DNA of 64,000 nt from Steromphala cineraria (taxonomy: Eukaryota > Mollusca > Gastropoda > Trochida > Trochidae): NCBI GenBank assembly GCA_916613615.1, contig OU744730.1, positions 31,964,815-32,028,814 on the forward strand. Direction: 5' to 3'. The notes under the pieces were generated by a model, which made no database searches, was not told the origin of the DNA, and saw nothing but the letters and a program-made list of their open reading frames with translations. Made by a program: the position numbers and the translations under genes. Positions 1 to 11,310 of this stretch are shown in pieces (positions within the stretch are counted from its first letter, which is position 1; each line of letters starts with the position of its first letter).

Positions 1-2509
1 AAATAAGAAAAGCACCGAAAAGCATGAAAATGGCCGGTTGTAAAAGATGTCTTTCCTAATCCCTGTATGTCACACACCGATTTACACAATAACAGTGCCA
101 TGAGTTAGGAATTGATAGCTGTAACAATTGCAGAGAGTTGTTATTATTACTGATTTGTTATGTAGCTTATACAGTATACACCACTCACAAAATGTTATAG
201 CGAAAAGCATACAAGTGACCCAAGGCAAGCCGCAACATTCAGTCATAAATAATTCCGTGAAGCACAAAAGCAGTAAACAGCTTTCTAGAAGAATTTCATT
301 GAGATTGTCAAATATTCACTCTTCTAGCACATTTCTTATCCATTTTGTAAAATAAACCAAAAAATTAGAATTCAATTGTAATGAATTTTATCTGCTAGTT
401 TACTGTAAATATAATGCAGTTGTAATTAATTACAAATCATAAAATTAAATATCAACTCTTTTATCGAAATCATGGGATTTATTACACATCTTCGTTGAAT
501 TGTAAACACACGTTTGGATAATTGTTTATTTCAAATTAGCTGTGACTAGCTATGATAAAATTCCTATCGTAGTATGATATTATTTATTCATGTGACGCCG
601 TGGAAATTCTTCAAAAGGAAACATCCCGCAGCGAAATTAAAATATTTTTACCCATACGAATTAAGCTATCTTAAAAAACTTACTCAGATATTCAATAATT
701 GAAATATGACATAATTTCTGTACTCTTATCACGTTTATGTCGTACAGAAGAATAATGTTCAATGACTTGGTACAGGCTTCGCACAATTTCTCAAAAAACA
801 ATGTTTTAAGGCCAATTTCAAGGCTTTCCTGGGCAAAATTAAGGTCAATAATTCAAACCGATGAGATCAAGCATGAGTGGTGTTCATAATTGTTGTTTAA
901 TAACATATACGGTACATACAGTGGAAACGTGACCCATAGAGCACCATAATAAAGTTATTCACATATGCACACCCATGATTACAATTAATTTGATTAAATT
1001 ACTAAAATAAAAGATGAAAGATTAAATAGAAATTATTAGGATGTAGCTGGGATGATTCATTACAAATGTGCAAAAATTGATCAGGATCCGACGGAAAATA
1101 ACTGCATTTTATTTATGCTACACTAATATAAGCAAGTCTATGGAAACAACGTCAACGTCCGAATTAGATCGAGAAACTCTACCTGCAACCCCACTGGATA
1201 TGTGCGAGGCTACAGCATTCTGCGACAGAAGTTTCGGTCTACGTCCGAATATAACTGGCACGCCGGTCTGTAGCTAAACTGTCATGAAAGTCTGTGAAAA
1301 TATCGCAAAGAAGCCTCAAGTGACTGTATCAACTTGCTAGCAAAACGAGGCTTGCAATTATCAAAACAAACAAAAGCTTGTACCGAGTGAACTTTGAAAC
1401 AGCTGATCGTCAATGATCAAATAGTTTCCAAACTCCTCACTACTCATGTGACGAAACAACGTCATACAAGTCAGTTGAGCAATGCGGTTCGCGGTGAGGA
1501 GTTTGTCCGTGTTTTCTTTCTAGTGCCTTTGTCACAGGATTTTACATAATAAATGCATGAATACCGTAACTCGGTTATTGTCGATTCGAACTAAAACATA
1601 AATTACAGTGAATGTAGATGATAAAATATTGCAATACAATAGAAACGAAATGTACAGTACACATACTTTCAGCCTGAACTGTACTGTACGGTGACTGCAA
1701 TTTTTAAAATTCAATTTACATCGGCTACTCTGTTTCGAATGCTTTTGTTGAAATAACAGGTATTCAAAGCTTCATTTAAACTTCCTTTACTGCCATAATG
1801 TTTTAACGAAAATGGGTTCTTACCTTTGACAGGGAAAGTAAATCCTTTGCCGGTAAAATTAGAAAAACACTTTCTTGCGTGTAGCGACTCTTCAAGTTTA
1901 CGCGACATCAAACATGGCGACGATAATGACGTCATAACTAAAAATGATGACGTCAGAGGATTTTGTGTTGGCGCGTAAAGACAAAAATAGATTTCCAAGT
2001 CCACAAGTCAGCAAGCTTTATATTATTTTATTTATTCAAGAAGAGTATTGTGTTCAAACATAATAAAAAGTAATGCATCATTGAATTAAAAATCTTAACT
2101 TTACCAATTCAAGTCTAAGATACCTCCACATTTAGCAAAATCCTTAAATTTTATTTATTATAGGCTAATCACATTCAATTGTCATCTATCTATTCTAAAA
2201 TTTTAATTAATTTGGGGCCTTAGGCTTATAGTGTTTTAAAGGCCAGGATCATTTAATCTTTTTATGTCGGAACGCATGAACTAGTAAAATATAACAATGA
2301 TTAACCATAAAAATTCAATTACACAGAGAAAAGATAGGTCTAGCTCACGTCGCTAGGACGTTGTGAGGACGTCTTGACATATGAATTACGTTCTGAGGAC
2401 GTCGTGATATGTTGAATATTCTTCATCTGTGCGTGTTTTCCTTGATAGACAATATTTCATTTTATTATATGATTGAAGGTGAGATACTCTGTTCTATCAG
2501 TGAAATAAA

Positions 2510-2660
2510 CCCTCTATCTGGCTACAGTGGCGATAACCTTTATCGTCACTCTACTGAGTGGTGATAAACTTTATCACCACTCGAGTGACGTCAAGTTCAA
2601 GACTTTGACGTCATGTAACAATGGTCTGACGTCATGAATTCTCATATGACGTCACACTGT
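2510..2660. repeat. Hairpin-rich block with clustered TGACGTCA (CRE-like) palindromes
   Basis: The block has a short stem (GAGTGGTGATAAA pairing with TTTATCACCACTC) followed by four GACGTCA motifs within about 75 bases (2583-2655). The spacer between two of them (CATGTAACAATGGTCTGACG) resembles the reverse complement of the 46600-46690 region, so the motifs travel with a dispersed repeat. TGACGTCA is the CREB/ATF site in animals. Whether any site is used here cannot be told from sequence. Confidence 0.45.
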
Positions 2661-2750
2661 AACCGCGGTTACGGGCTCTTCCAAGTAGCCCCTCAACATG
2701 AAATTGGCCTTTTTTGACGTAAATAGAAGGATTTAATCATATAATAAATA

Positions 2751-2875
2751 GAATATCTGTCAATTCTTGACAAATACCATGTTTATCTCATCTCGTGAGG
2801 TAGACAAGTTAAATATAAACTTTCTACATCACTCGATGAGATAAACATGGTATTAGTCAAGAAAAGACAGATATC
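2751..2875. repeat. Inverted repeat (MITE-like)
   Basis: Left arm 2751-2795 and right arm 2834-2875 are near-perfect reverse complements; core ATACCATGTTTATCTCATC pairs with GATGAGATAAACATGGTAT. The loop is about 38 bases. It is a foldback or MITE-type structure without coding capacity. Confidence 0.6.
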
Positions 2876-3289
2876 CTCTATGTATTTATAATCGAATGGA
2901 GAGATCAAGCAAGCTAAGCTTACACAAACATATGTGATGTAACTATCATTTCGTACTCAATTGAATGAGAATGTCATTACTGTTCTTACGACAGAAATAT
3001 TTTGTATTTCATTAATCAAAGTTTTATCGGATTTCTGAGTTTAAAGAAAACAAAATGAGACATGTAGTCCTACAGCTTTAACTGTATGTCAAATGATTTA
3101 CGACTACACTTTTGGAAATGCATTTTAAGACTTGAAGTGAGAATGCATGGTTGTGGGCTTACTAACTAATCGAGACAGGAAAGTACCCGATAAACTAAAA
3201 ATTGTTGCAACTGAAATAGGAAAGATTGATATTTATTGACTATTTGCACGGCGTTTATAAATATATTGCGATTGGTGGTTGCCTTGCAA

Positions 3290-3700
3290 AACTGAGACCA
3301 TGAGAGCAACTCCGTGAGTTGTGTGGGGTCCCATTCTTATGACCAACTTTATAAACAGTGTCATTTGATCAGGAAGTATCGGGTGCCGAAAGAAACTCAC
3401 ATTTTAAAGCTAAGCGACTTTTTATAGTAGGCGTAACAATAAGAAGGTTTGATTTGCTATTGTGATCGAAAACCGGACAATGACGTGAGTCAATTAGTCA
3501 AACTTAATATATTTAAAACTTATAGAAAACAATCAGAATGGCATTAAGGAGTTGATACTGATATATAACTTATCTATTTAAATTTGTGAATTTATGACTA
3601 TAATGATATAATATTTGACTGTTTTCAGATTTTCAATGAAAACAAGTTTTTATCCCATGATTTGTGTGTGGGATTATTTGATATATAATGATTTTTATCA
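3290..3700 (+). repeat. Dispersed repeat family K, copy 1
   Basis: Shares a run of blocks with 28805-29170 in the same orientation: CTCCGTGAG, ACTTTATAAACAGTGT, GATCAGGAAGTATC, AATCGGACAATAAC-like and GGAGTTGATA. A third copy lies reversed at 11085-11310 (contains TTGTCCGGTTTTCGATCACA). No open frame or terminal repeat was identified, so the class is unknown. Confidence 0.55.
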
Positions 3701-3824
3701 TATACGTTCATATTAAATCAATAAATCGAATACTTATAAATATGTAATGAAAAATATAATTAATTATATATATTGATCTTTCTTTTGTGATTACATAAAC
3801 TTTGGCATAGTTTTCCTTCTGTAA

Positions 3825-4112
3825 ACGTTATCAGGACGTTGTGAGGACGTTAGACTTTACGTGACATAACAACGTAAAAGTTACGTAAAAAGTACGTACA
3901 ATCTATCGTTGTAACAACGTTGGGGAATGACGTTATATTTCACGCACTTAGTATACGTATCAAAATAACGTAACCCAAATAAAGGGTTTCGGAACAACGT
4001 TGAGAAATTACGTTATGTTTTACGTCCGAAGTACGTACCAGCGACGTCCAAAAACTACGTTACCAAAACACGACCTTCCTACAACGTCGTATCTACGTCC
4101 TGTGTTAGCTGG
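3825..4112. repeat. ACGT-motif-rich repeat element
   Basis: About 290 bases in which AACGTT, ACGTAA, TACGTA, GACGTC and GACGTT recur every 10-20 bases, ending CTGTGTTAGCTGGG. A shorter related stretch occurs at 2345-2405 (GGACGTTGTGAGGACGTC). The density of short palindromic ACGT cores is far above the flanking AT-rich sequence. It is probably a short DNA element; no coding capacity is seen. Confidence 0.5.
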
Positions 4113-4830
4113 GAGGTCACGAAATATAAAATCAGTAAAAAATTCCTTGTAAACACGGTAACTTGAAAAGTTTTTGTGCTATGAAGCTCTTACTTGGTAT
4201 ATATCATCCTTGGAAGAGTAAAAAAATTTGAAAAGATTTTCGCTACAATCTGTCCAAGGTCAGGGTCACAGCAAGGTCACGACTTTAGCATGGTTTTGCG
4301 GAAATGCTTTATTTTAACTATGAACACTTTTAATGCATAGAAGATTATTATACTCAATAAAGAGTGTTCATTGATCGTGTAACCTTGAAGGTCAAAGGTC
4401 AAGGTCATGACATTTCTGTTATTACAATGTGCAACTAATTTGGATATAACTTAATCCAGTTAAGCTTTTCAGAACTCATAAACATGTGTAATTGTTTACA
4501 CCTCTGGGGACTTAAAATGACATGTTCACTTTCAAGGTCAAAGGTCAAGGTCATGAGCTATAAAATCACAAAAAAATTCCTTGTGAACGCGTTAAGTTTT
4601 TGTGCTATGAAGTTTAAATTTTGTATATATTATCTCTTGAAAAGTACAAAAAGGAAAGGTTTTGGGTACGAACTGTCAAAGGTCAAGGTCACAGCAAGGT
4701 CAACAAATATTGAGAAAATGGATTATTTTAACTTTAAACACTTTAATTCGATACATTAATGTTATTTTCAATGAAATGTGTTCATTGATTCCGTGACCTT
4801 GAGTGTCAAACGTCAAGGTCACAAGAAAAT
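4113..4830 (+). repeat. Two-copy tandem repeat carrying AGGTCA half-sites
   Basis: Two diverged copies of a unit of about 425-435 bases follow each other: both contain ATTCCTTGT.AACNCG, TTTTTGTGCTATGAAG, a distal TCACAGCAAGGTCA and a TGTTCATTGAT block. Each copy carries clusters of AGGTCA (about 4256-4282, 4389-4408, 4534-4552, 4677-4702, 4798-4822). At two places the order is AGGTCA-A-AGGTCA-AGGTCA, i.e. a DR1 spacing followed directly by a third half-site; TCAAGGTCA extended half-sites also occur. These are consensus nuclear-receptor sites, but here they are part of a repeat. Confidence 0.6.
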
Positions 4831-4963
4831 GCCCAATACGCTGAGGCTTGTAGAAGGCGGAACAGGTTAAGGTGAAACCCCAAGTTTCGCGGCTGCTCTG
4901 TTTTTGCGGTGTCCCGCAAACACTAATCTAGTTTTTATTTAATTTTGCAACTTGTTATTTCAG

Positions 4964-7900
4964 TTGATTGGAATGTTGGGTCAACCAATGAAGGGGTATG
5001 GAGAGACAACCAGAAGAGGCAGAAGAAGACATGTCAGGTCTATTCATGTTTCTTTAATAACCCCGCTATGACAAAGTCTGAGTGTCATATATTGAGTGGA
5101 ATCGTTTCCAAAAAGCATAACTTGAAAACTCTATTACCTCAAATTTGGTATGGATGTTACCTATGTGGTTCAGATACATGTGCCTTTGGGGGGTACTCTG
5201 CAGCGTACCAAATTTATTTGAAATTTTGGCCCTTAAACGACCAAGTTTCTCACTAATTTAGTTTCCAGAGCTTTACTTGAAACTAGTTGACTCAGAAATT
5301 CATTTCCCGCTGTCACTGATGTTCCATCAAGTAATTATAATTCTAGGTGACCATCATTTTAAAATTTTGACCAAGAAAAGTCAAATATCCTGACTATTTT
5401 ATATTCTACGTTATGGCTTCAAGACTTTAGTTGTTATTTTGTTTAACCTCACCCTTAGTCCATTGACAGTTATCATCCCTCATTCACATGACCTTGCTTT
5501 TTGCAAAGCTTAACACTTGTTTGACAAGAGCAAGTTTCAATGTTGCATAGTCATGTTTTTAGAATCAATCTCATTAAAACCATGTCCCACTTCACAGTGT
5601 TTTTTATCTGCCTGCTGCTACTGTGTGAAAAGAGGAAATATTGTGATAAACTATTGGATCTTTGTGCACAATTTCTTCCTTACAAAACTGAGAAAATAAA
5701 GTCACCTTTTCAGAATCAATCTCATTAAAACCATGTCACAGTCTCTGCGTTTCTGATCTTAATGCTGCTCCAGTGTGAAAAGAGGAATTATTGTGATCAA
5801 CTGTTTGCCATCTGTCAAAAAATCAGCCTTAAAAAAACTGAAAAAAGGTTTTTGACAACCTTTGTCAGAGGTGATTCAAATTATAAAATCCTGATCAAAC
5901 GTCTGTTCTAAAATAAGTTCTTGGGCTAGTTTGATTGAATGCAATCAAAGTAAGTTGTGTCATTAGCATGGGAACAATGTTGAGGAATAAGTTATTCAGA
6001 ATCAGTCTCATTAAAATGGTTGTGAGCTTATAAATATTTGCACTAAATTCACCACATAAACTCATCCTATGTTTTAAACTTTCCGAAAAATCATGTTTTC
6101 TTTGGTAGTTTTTTAAGGGGCAATTATAGATAGAAATTTGTAATTATAAAATGTCCAATACATGCACATTTCTTAAATATTGACTGATACATATAATATT
6201 GTTTCTGTATTGGCAATTTGCAAAATACAGATATACCAATAATACAGCGCATCCTTAATATGGAAATGGAAATTTGGTACCTTAATGTAACACATACAAG
6301 ATCGCTTGGTTCAAAAATCTTTTATATTCACCTTGACTTCATAAATGATCTATTGTAAACATTGAGCTGTCATTCATTTCTTAAATGATCCTGTTTATTT
6401 GTTCACAGCCACCAAGAGTTTGAAATGGGCGGAGTGATGCATCTCAGAATGAGGTTCTATGTTGAAGGTCCGCGGGGGAAGGCTACAGTAACAGCAGAGA
6501 TGAAAAAGGTATGATAATCAAAACCAGTTCACATAAAACGGAAGGTGAAGCAAAAACAAATGCATTTATTTAAAACTTTGTAAACAAAACATCAAAATTA
6601 ATGCCCATTACAAAAGCGGTCCTTGTTTGCGCATGTGTATAATTTGCACTGAAGTTTCTTACATTGGTGATATTACACTGTACTTTCTTACATGTTTGAT
6701 ATTACACTGCACTTTCCTAAAATGAGTGATATTACAATGCTCTTTCTTACAATACATGGGTGATATTACACTGCAACTTTACATGGGTGATATTACACTG
6801 CACTTTCTTACATAGGCGATAGGGGGCGGGATAGCGCAGTGGTTAGCGCGTTCGGCTTTGGATCAGATTTGTGGTTCAAATCACGCCAGGGGCTCAGCAA
6901 CTTTGTCTGCAGTAGAGAACTGTTCTACACGCAGTTAGGTTTGGGTGCAATGCTACACTGAATTTCAGTGCAGTACTACCCATGGTTGCTAGTTCCAGCC
7001 GATGCTCGCAGGTTTCACCGCAATGCATAGCCACAATAGTGTTGCGGGCTTTCTCTCTGCAATAATACTAGCAGCTGCGATATAAATGAAATAATCTTGA
7101 AAGCGGCGATAAACCTCACCTCACCTTACATAATATACTGCAATTTCCTACATTGATGATATTACACTGTACTTTCTTACATGGATGAGTTATACAGGAA
7201 AATGTTAAGTTTAATTAAGAATTGACTTCAAAATTTATTAAGTTCATGGAGGTATAAACTTAAAAACCGCTGTGCAAACTGTGTAAATCCGCGTAGCGGA
7301 TTTACGCGAAGTTTGCACAGCGGTTTTTAAGTTTATACCTCCATGAACTTAATAAATTTTGAAGTCAATTCTTATAAATAAATATACACAAATTCAATGT
7401 TTTAATACGTTTGTTTGCACCAAATAAACACATTCGAAAAAATATGACTGCACTATTTACGCGAACGAATTCAACTCTCAACAAAACGGGAGAGATAAAA
7501 TGTCAATCAAAACGTCATTATTTTCTTAGCTCCGCCTACCACTAGTTCACCAGCCAATGAAAATTCACAACGGAATCACGCAACGTCTTGTCACGTGGCC
7601 TTGACATTCCTAGTGTCAACCGTTGTACATAAACACAAACTCGCGACTGTTGGATTCGGGATGAAAATAGACGATTCGACTATCGTAGGTGCCATGCATG
7701 TGGCTTAAAAGCTTGACGACAAACAATCAGATCAAATCGAATTAAGTTTTTGTTGAACGGCACGTACAGTTCATGAGAAACAAAGCTTGAAACTACGGCA
7801 TTTCAATGGCCGATCCCTTTGCAGCGACCGCGACTGCGGGAGAGGGAAACCGACCGGGTGTATTCTTATGAAGCCGTGCCATTTATCGAACAAACTATCA

Positions 7901-8261
7901 AATATTAGGTATTTGATGTGAGGTATTTGAAATTTGTGTATTTTAACCAAACTCTCGCGAACTGAAAAAAAAAAAAAACTTTACTTGTTCCGTCATTTGG
8001 GGCGTGGCTAAGTGTGAATGGGCGTGGCTACATGTGATGTGACGTCACGAAATTAAGTTTATGCAGGTATGAACTGAATTTCTGTTACAGCTTTCAGCGA
8101 ATCAGATACACGGATAGCAAATGACATTTATTTATTTATAATTATTCATCCCCTTTTTATTTATTTTTCAGAATGATCGAGGAAACTATGAGTATCGGTA
8201 CATAGTAGCGGAGATGGATGGATATCCCAGACGTTCTGTACTTGTGGCGGACAACACATAA
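4964..8261 (+). CDS. TIMM21: TIMM21, mitochondrial inner-membrane translocase subunit (3' exons only)
   Basis: Three coding exons join in frame: 4964-5037, 6409-6508 and 8172-8261 (stop TAA 8259-8261). Acceptors are TTATTTCAG, GTTCACAG and TTTTTCAG; donors are GTCTAT, a weak match, and GTATGA. The joined peptide runs from GQPMKGYGETTRRGRRRHVS through MRFYVEGPRGKATVTAEMKK to EYRYIVAEMDGYPRRSVL and ends ADNT. This is the conserved intermembrane-space domain of Tim21, with its GYGE..RRGRRxH motif and the C-terminal YPRR segment. In the known family, Tim21 is anchored in the inner membrane, binds the TOM complex from the inside and helps sort presequence proteins at TIM23; in animals it also shuttles early respiratory-chain subunits to assembly intermediates. 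The presequence and membrane segment are encoded by exons not found here. A polyadenylation signal follows at 8374. Confidence 0.87.
5552..5830 (+). repeat. Imperfect tandem duplication in TIMM21 intron
   Basis: AGAATCAATCTCATTAAAACC followed by TGTGAAAAGAGGAA and ATTGTGAT occurs at about 5560-5650 and again at 5712-5800, with a third trace (CAGAATCAGTCTCATTAAAA) near 5998. The period is about 150 bases. Open frames in the 5517-5728 area belong to this repeat and show no conserved protein. Confidence 0.55.
6655..7190 (+). repeat. Short tandem array (GGTGATATTACACTGCACTTTCTTACAT) interrupted by a SINE
   Basis: Five to six imperfect copies of a roughly 32-base unit fill 6655-6820; two more copies continue at 7126-7185, and the SINE at 6822-7122 lies between them. 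The octamer CTTACATA at 6807-6814 and 7125-7132 may be the target duplication, although the tandem unit itself contains CTTACAT, so this is not decisive. Confidence 0.6.
6822..7122 (+). mobile_element. tRNA-derived SINE, + orientation
   Basis: The 5' end has RNA polymerase III promoter boxes: an A-box-like TAGCGCAGTGGTTAGCGCG and a B-box-like GGTTCAAATC about 35 bases further. A tRNA-unrelated body follows (GTCTGCAGTAGAGAACTGTT, CAGCCGATGCTCGCAGGTTT), ending near ACCTCACCTCACC. A reverse-strand copy at 21610-21842 shares the head and body, which confirms a dispersed family. It is not a functional tRNA gene: the anticodon arm and acceptor pairing do not fold as a tRNA. Confidence 0.75.
7217..8085. 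mobile_element. Palindrome-headed repeat element, copy 1
   Basis: Positions 7217-7280 and 7310-7373 are 64-base perfect reverse complements (ends AAGAATTGACTTC and GAAGTCAATTCTT), around a loop that itself pairs (GTAAATCCGC with GCGGATTTAC). Roughly 700 bases later, TAAGTTTATGCAGGTATGAACT (about 8054-8075) resembles the arm segment TAAGTTTAT...ATGAACT. Copy 2 at 34964-35835 has the same architecture and the same outer AAGAATTGA/TCAATTCTT ends but different arm sequence. It is probably a non-autonomous DNA element about 870 bases long; the right border is inferred. Confidence 0.5.
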
Positions 8262-8373
8262 TGAAATAGTTTTGCTATTACTTACATTAAGTTTACATTA
8301 AGCAACATTATTGTAGAGAAAGAGTGGGCTTTTATTATATGTATCTGTATATTGATTTTGATAAGAAAAATGA

Positions 8374-8379
8374 AATAAA
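8374..8379 (+). terminator. TIMM21 polyadenylation signal AATAAA
   Basis: AATAAA lies 113 bases after the TIMM21 stop codon, in a context (TGAAATAAAGAATAG) typical for an animal cleavage signal. Confidence 0.7.
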
Positions 8380-8669
8380 GAATAGTAAGCGTCCTTTAGT
8401 TTCTTATTTTATTGGTTTTGTGGTTTTACATCTTATAATTTGAAACACCCACTGTCTTATTTATTTATACACATATCTTTATTTTCTTATTTATTATCTA
8501 AGGTTTAAAACTTGAATGTGAATAATATCTTTCAAAATAAGCAGTGAATCCACAAAAAATAATGCAATTATTATCTGTTTGGTAATGTATGTCTTCTCAA
8601 GATTTGGCCCTAAATTTTCCCATCAAAATGATTCATCACTGGTTTAGAGGTTAGATATTACAACACAGA

Positions 8670-8790
8670 TGGGATGTCGATAATAAAACATCCTAGGTCC
8701 AAAACTTGTTCACAGACAACTATCAAACTATGTATGAGTTGTAAATGAAACATTTTGGACCTAGTATATGTTTTATTATCGGCATACTGT
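8670..8790. repeat. Inverted repeat (MITE-like)
   Basis: GATGTCGATAATAAAACATCCTAGGTCCAAAA near 8672-8704 pairs with the block ending in GTTTTATTATCGGCATAC near 8755-8788; both arms carry the CTAGGTCCAAAA/TTTTGGACCTAG core. Confidence 0.55.
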
Positions 8791-11084
8791 AGAAGGAGGA
8801 GAAGGGAAGGTTCATCCATTTTCATCTTGCACACTTCAATATCCATCTAACAAAGAAGTTATTCTTGAAGTCTAGGCTACCTTTCAGGGACGGATCCAGG
8901 ATTTTCGTTTTGGGGGGTAGTGCATCCATTTGGTGTCCCAAGCGTAATTTTTTAAATGATTTTAATGGGGCAGTAGCACATTTTTTTATAATTTCATATT
9001 TCAAATTTTTTTATGATAATTGTAAGGTTATGCTAAATGTATTATTTTGACAGTGTCAAAAATTCTCATTACACGGGCCAATCATCAAGAACAAAGTATG
9101 AGGATTCGCATAAAATTCCATTGGCGGCCATATTGTGTGAACACCTTTAATTCGTTTTGTGTAAGAAAAAGGAATCGCATGGCTAAACTTTACGTTATAT
9201 ATTTGAACTATTACTGCTCCATTTAGTTAAAATAAATTGTCTTTCAATTGGAACCATTAATTTTCATTTTCCTGACTTCACCTTATATTCTCCCTAAAAA
9301 CGTGATACTGCCCCTTTAGATGATTCTCTATTTGGAACTCTCTTGGGGGGAGGGGGGTGAGGGGGAGTTGGCGCTCCAACCGCAGCCCAACCCCTCTGGA
9401 TCCGCCAATGCCTTTCAATTTGTTTAAGACACACCAGTAGGTGTTGTACAAAATCAAAGGAACAGTCATATCAGGGTATTTTGAAGCAAAATTCATGAAT
9501 ACTTTCCTGTTTATGCTTATATGAATGATTGATAGATGATCTCTTTCTCATTTATTTTCGTATTTATGGTAGTGAGGGTAACATTATTGTTGTTCAAGAT
9601 TTAACAATTTGACAAAGAACAGAATGCATCGCTGGGTTCTCATGAATTTTATTTCAACAAAAATACCCTGACAGGACTGTCCCTTTAAATGCAGTGTACC
9701 TCTCTAACTATTCTGATTTTGGAAGGCAGCTGATCAGAAAGTGAAAATAGAAATATTCAAACTTAGGAAAATCAAATGCCAAATAAAACTTACAAAAAGG
9801 GGGATTTCTTTTAAATCTTCTTGCTGTATTCAAGCTTGGAATACTGTATTGAATGATATGTTGTTTCTTCAGAAACCAAAGTGTGTTTTGATATGACAAT
9901 TGTGTCCTATTATGATATTAATGTTGATATATTCTTGATCTCCATATAGTTTGTTAGAGAAACGTTACAAATCCAATGAGCGTGATTAGAGAAAGTCTGA
10001 AATCAATGCTCCAAACCATTTTTTTACGTAAAATTTCATAGGTTTGTCATGTAAGGTTAGCCTGTAGAAGTTAAAAAACCATTAAGGGGCGCTTATAGAG
10101 AGAGGGCGCTTATTACGTCGAATAAGGTAACTGCAGTGTGTAGACATGTGGACTTTTAAACTCTTATATCATTTTTATATTCAATTTGAATGAAATCATT
10201 CAAAAAATCTTAATTTCACAATAACTATTTATGTTATATAATGAAAACATATTAAATACGATATACAAGTGCAAAAGTTCCGTGTCCAATCCGGGTTTAG
10301 AACCCTTGTGGTATAATGCTGTTAGAAGAATAGAATTATATACAGTGAAAGAAGAGTAATAAAATCCCCTTAGACGTTTGCTCTCCCACAAAGGGAACAG
10401 ATAGTGCTAAACTGGTCAATTATCTCGCATTATGTGTTTGACCTTAGCCATTTTATTTCTCCCCGTGTAAGCACCTACCATGTCAATGACATAAATTATA
10501 TACTGAGCATGAATTAAATACGGTTATGATTGTTTTTAGGTTGAGATGTAATGATAAATAATTAACGCAAATTCTCTATGATTTTTTGTAATCACGCGAT
10601 GTTACAACTGTCATGAAATTGATTTCGAGTTTTGCTTCTAAGAATAATTCCTGAATTAAATGTGTTCTATACGTGTGGATTACATTCTAAAGCAAGAGTA
10701 AGTTATAGACCGCCCAGAAATTGTAATATCATAACATCATGATCATATGTATCATTACATGAACTGAATTAGAATTGATATGAGTTTGTCTGTTTGATTT
10801 GTAAAATTGGACCAAATATCAATAAATTTATTTATTTAAATGATTGTGACACCTGAAAGGTCCATTCCGCGATGTTCACACATATCAAACACGTACCGAT
10901 ATTGCTTTCTTTTTAAACGAATGTCGATATGGCATAAACAATTATATATGAATCTAAAACGTCTCGCATTTCCATCCCCAAATGCTACTTCTATAATAAA
11001 TTCTTGTTTTCAAAAAAACTCACATATTTTTAATGGAAGCCACTTCTCCATCTCCTAATTTTTACAACTGTTCTTTATAGAACA

Positions 11085-11310
11085 TATCGAACATAATCAA
11101 CTCGAAACTGTCAATCTGACTGCTTTCCAAAATTACGTTTGGGTGATTGACGCACATCATTGTCCGGTTTTCGATCACAATCCCGACTCCAAACCTTTCC
11201 TGTGTCTTTATTTAACGACTATAATGATACATTCTTGCAAAAGTCAATACTTCTAATTCAAATGACACTATCTATAAAGATTGCGACCCTGAACATCTCA
11301 CGGAATGACT
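11085..11310 (-). repeat. Dispersed repeat family K, reversed copy
   Basis: Reverse complement of the unit at 3290-3570: it contains ATTGTCCGGTTTTCGATCACA, TGACACTATCTATAAAG and TCACGGAATG, which match the CCGGACAATGACGTGAG, CTTTATAAACAGTGTCA and CTCCGTGAG blocks. Confidence 0.55.

Larger units (their letters stand above)
1..4963. other. Non-coding or intronic region 5' of the recognised TIMM21 exons
   Basis: No exon in this stretch could be supported. The first recognised TIMM21 exon starts at 4964 in phase 0, so earlier exons for the presequence, membrane segment and start of the intermembrane-space domain must lie upstream, either before position 1 or undetected here. The stretch holds repeats: a fragment of a 180-bp inverted-repeat family at 25-66 (reverse orientation), TGACGTCA motifs near 1930-1955 and 2580-2655, an inverted repeat at 2751-2875, a dispersed repeat at 3290-3700, an ACGT-rich block at 3825-4112 and a tandem half-site repeat at 4113-4830. 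Open frames such as 1068-1277 show no recognisable domain. Confidence 0.5.

Noticed and set aside
1068..1277. 69-residue open frame as an upstream TIMM21 exon
   Set aside because: It lacks the membrane segment and motifs expected of Tim21 and ends in a stop without a suitable donor.
6822..6900. tRNA gene
   Set aside because: Only A- and B-box-like parts are present; the stems do not pair as a tRNA and the body continues as a SINE with a reversed copy elsewhere.
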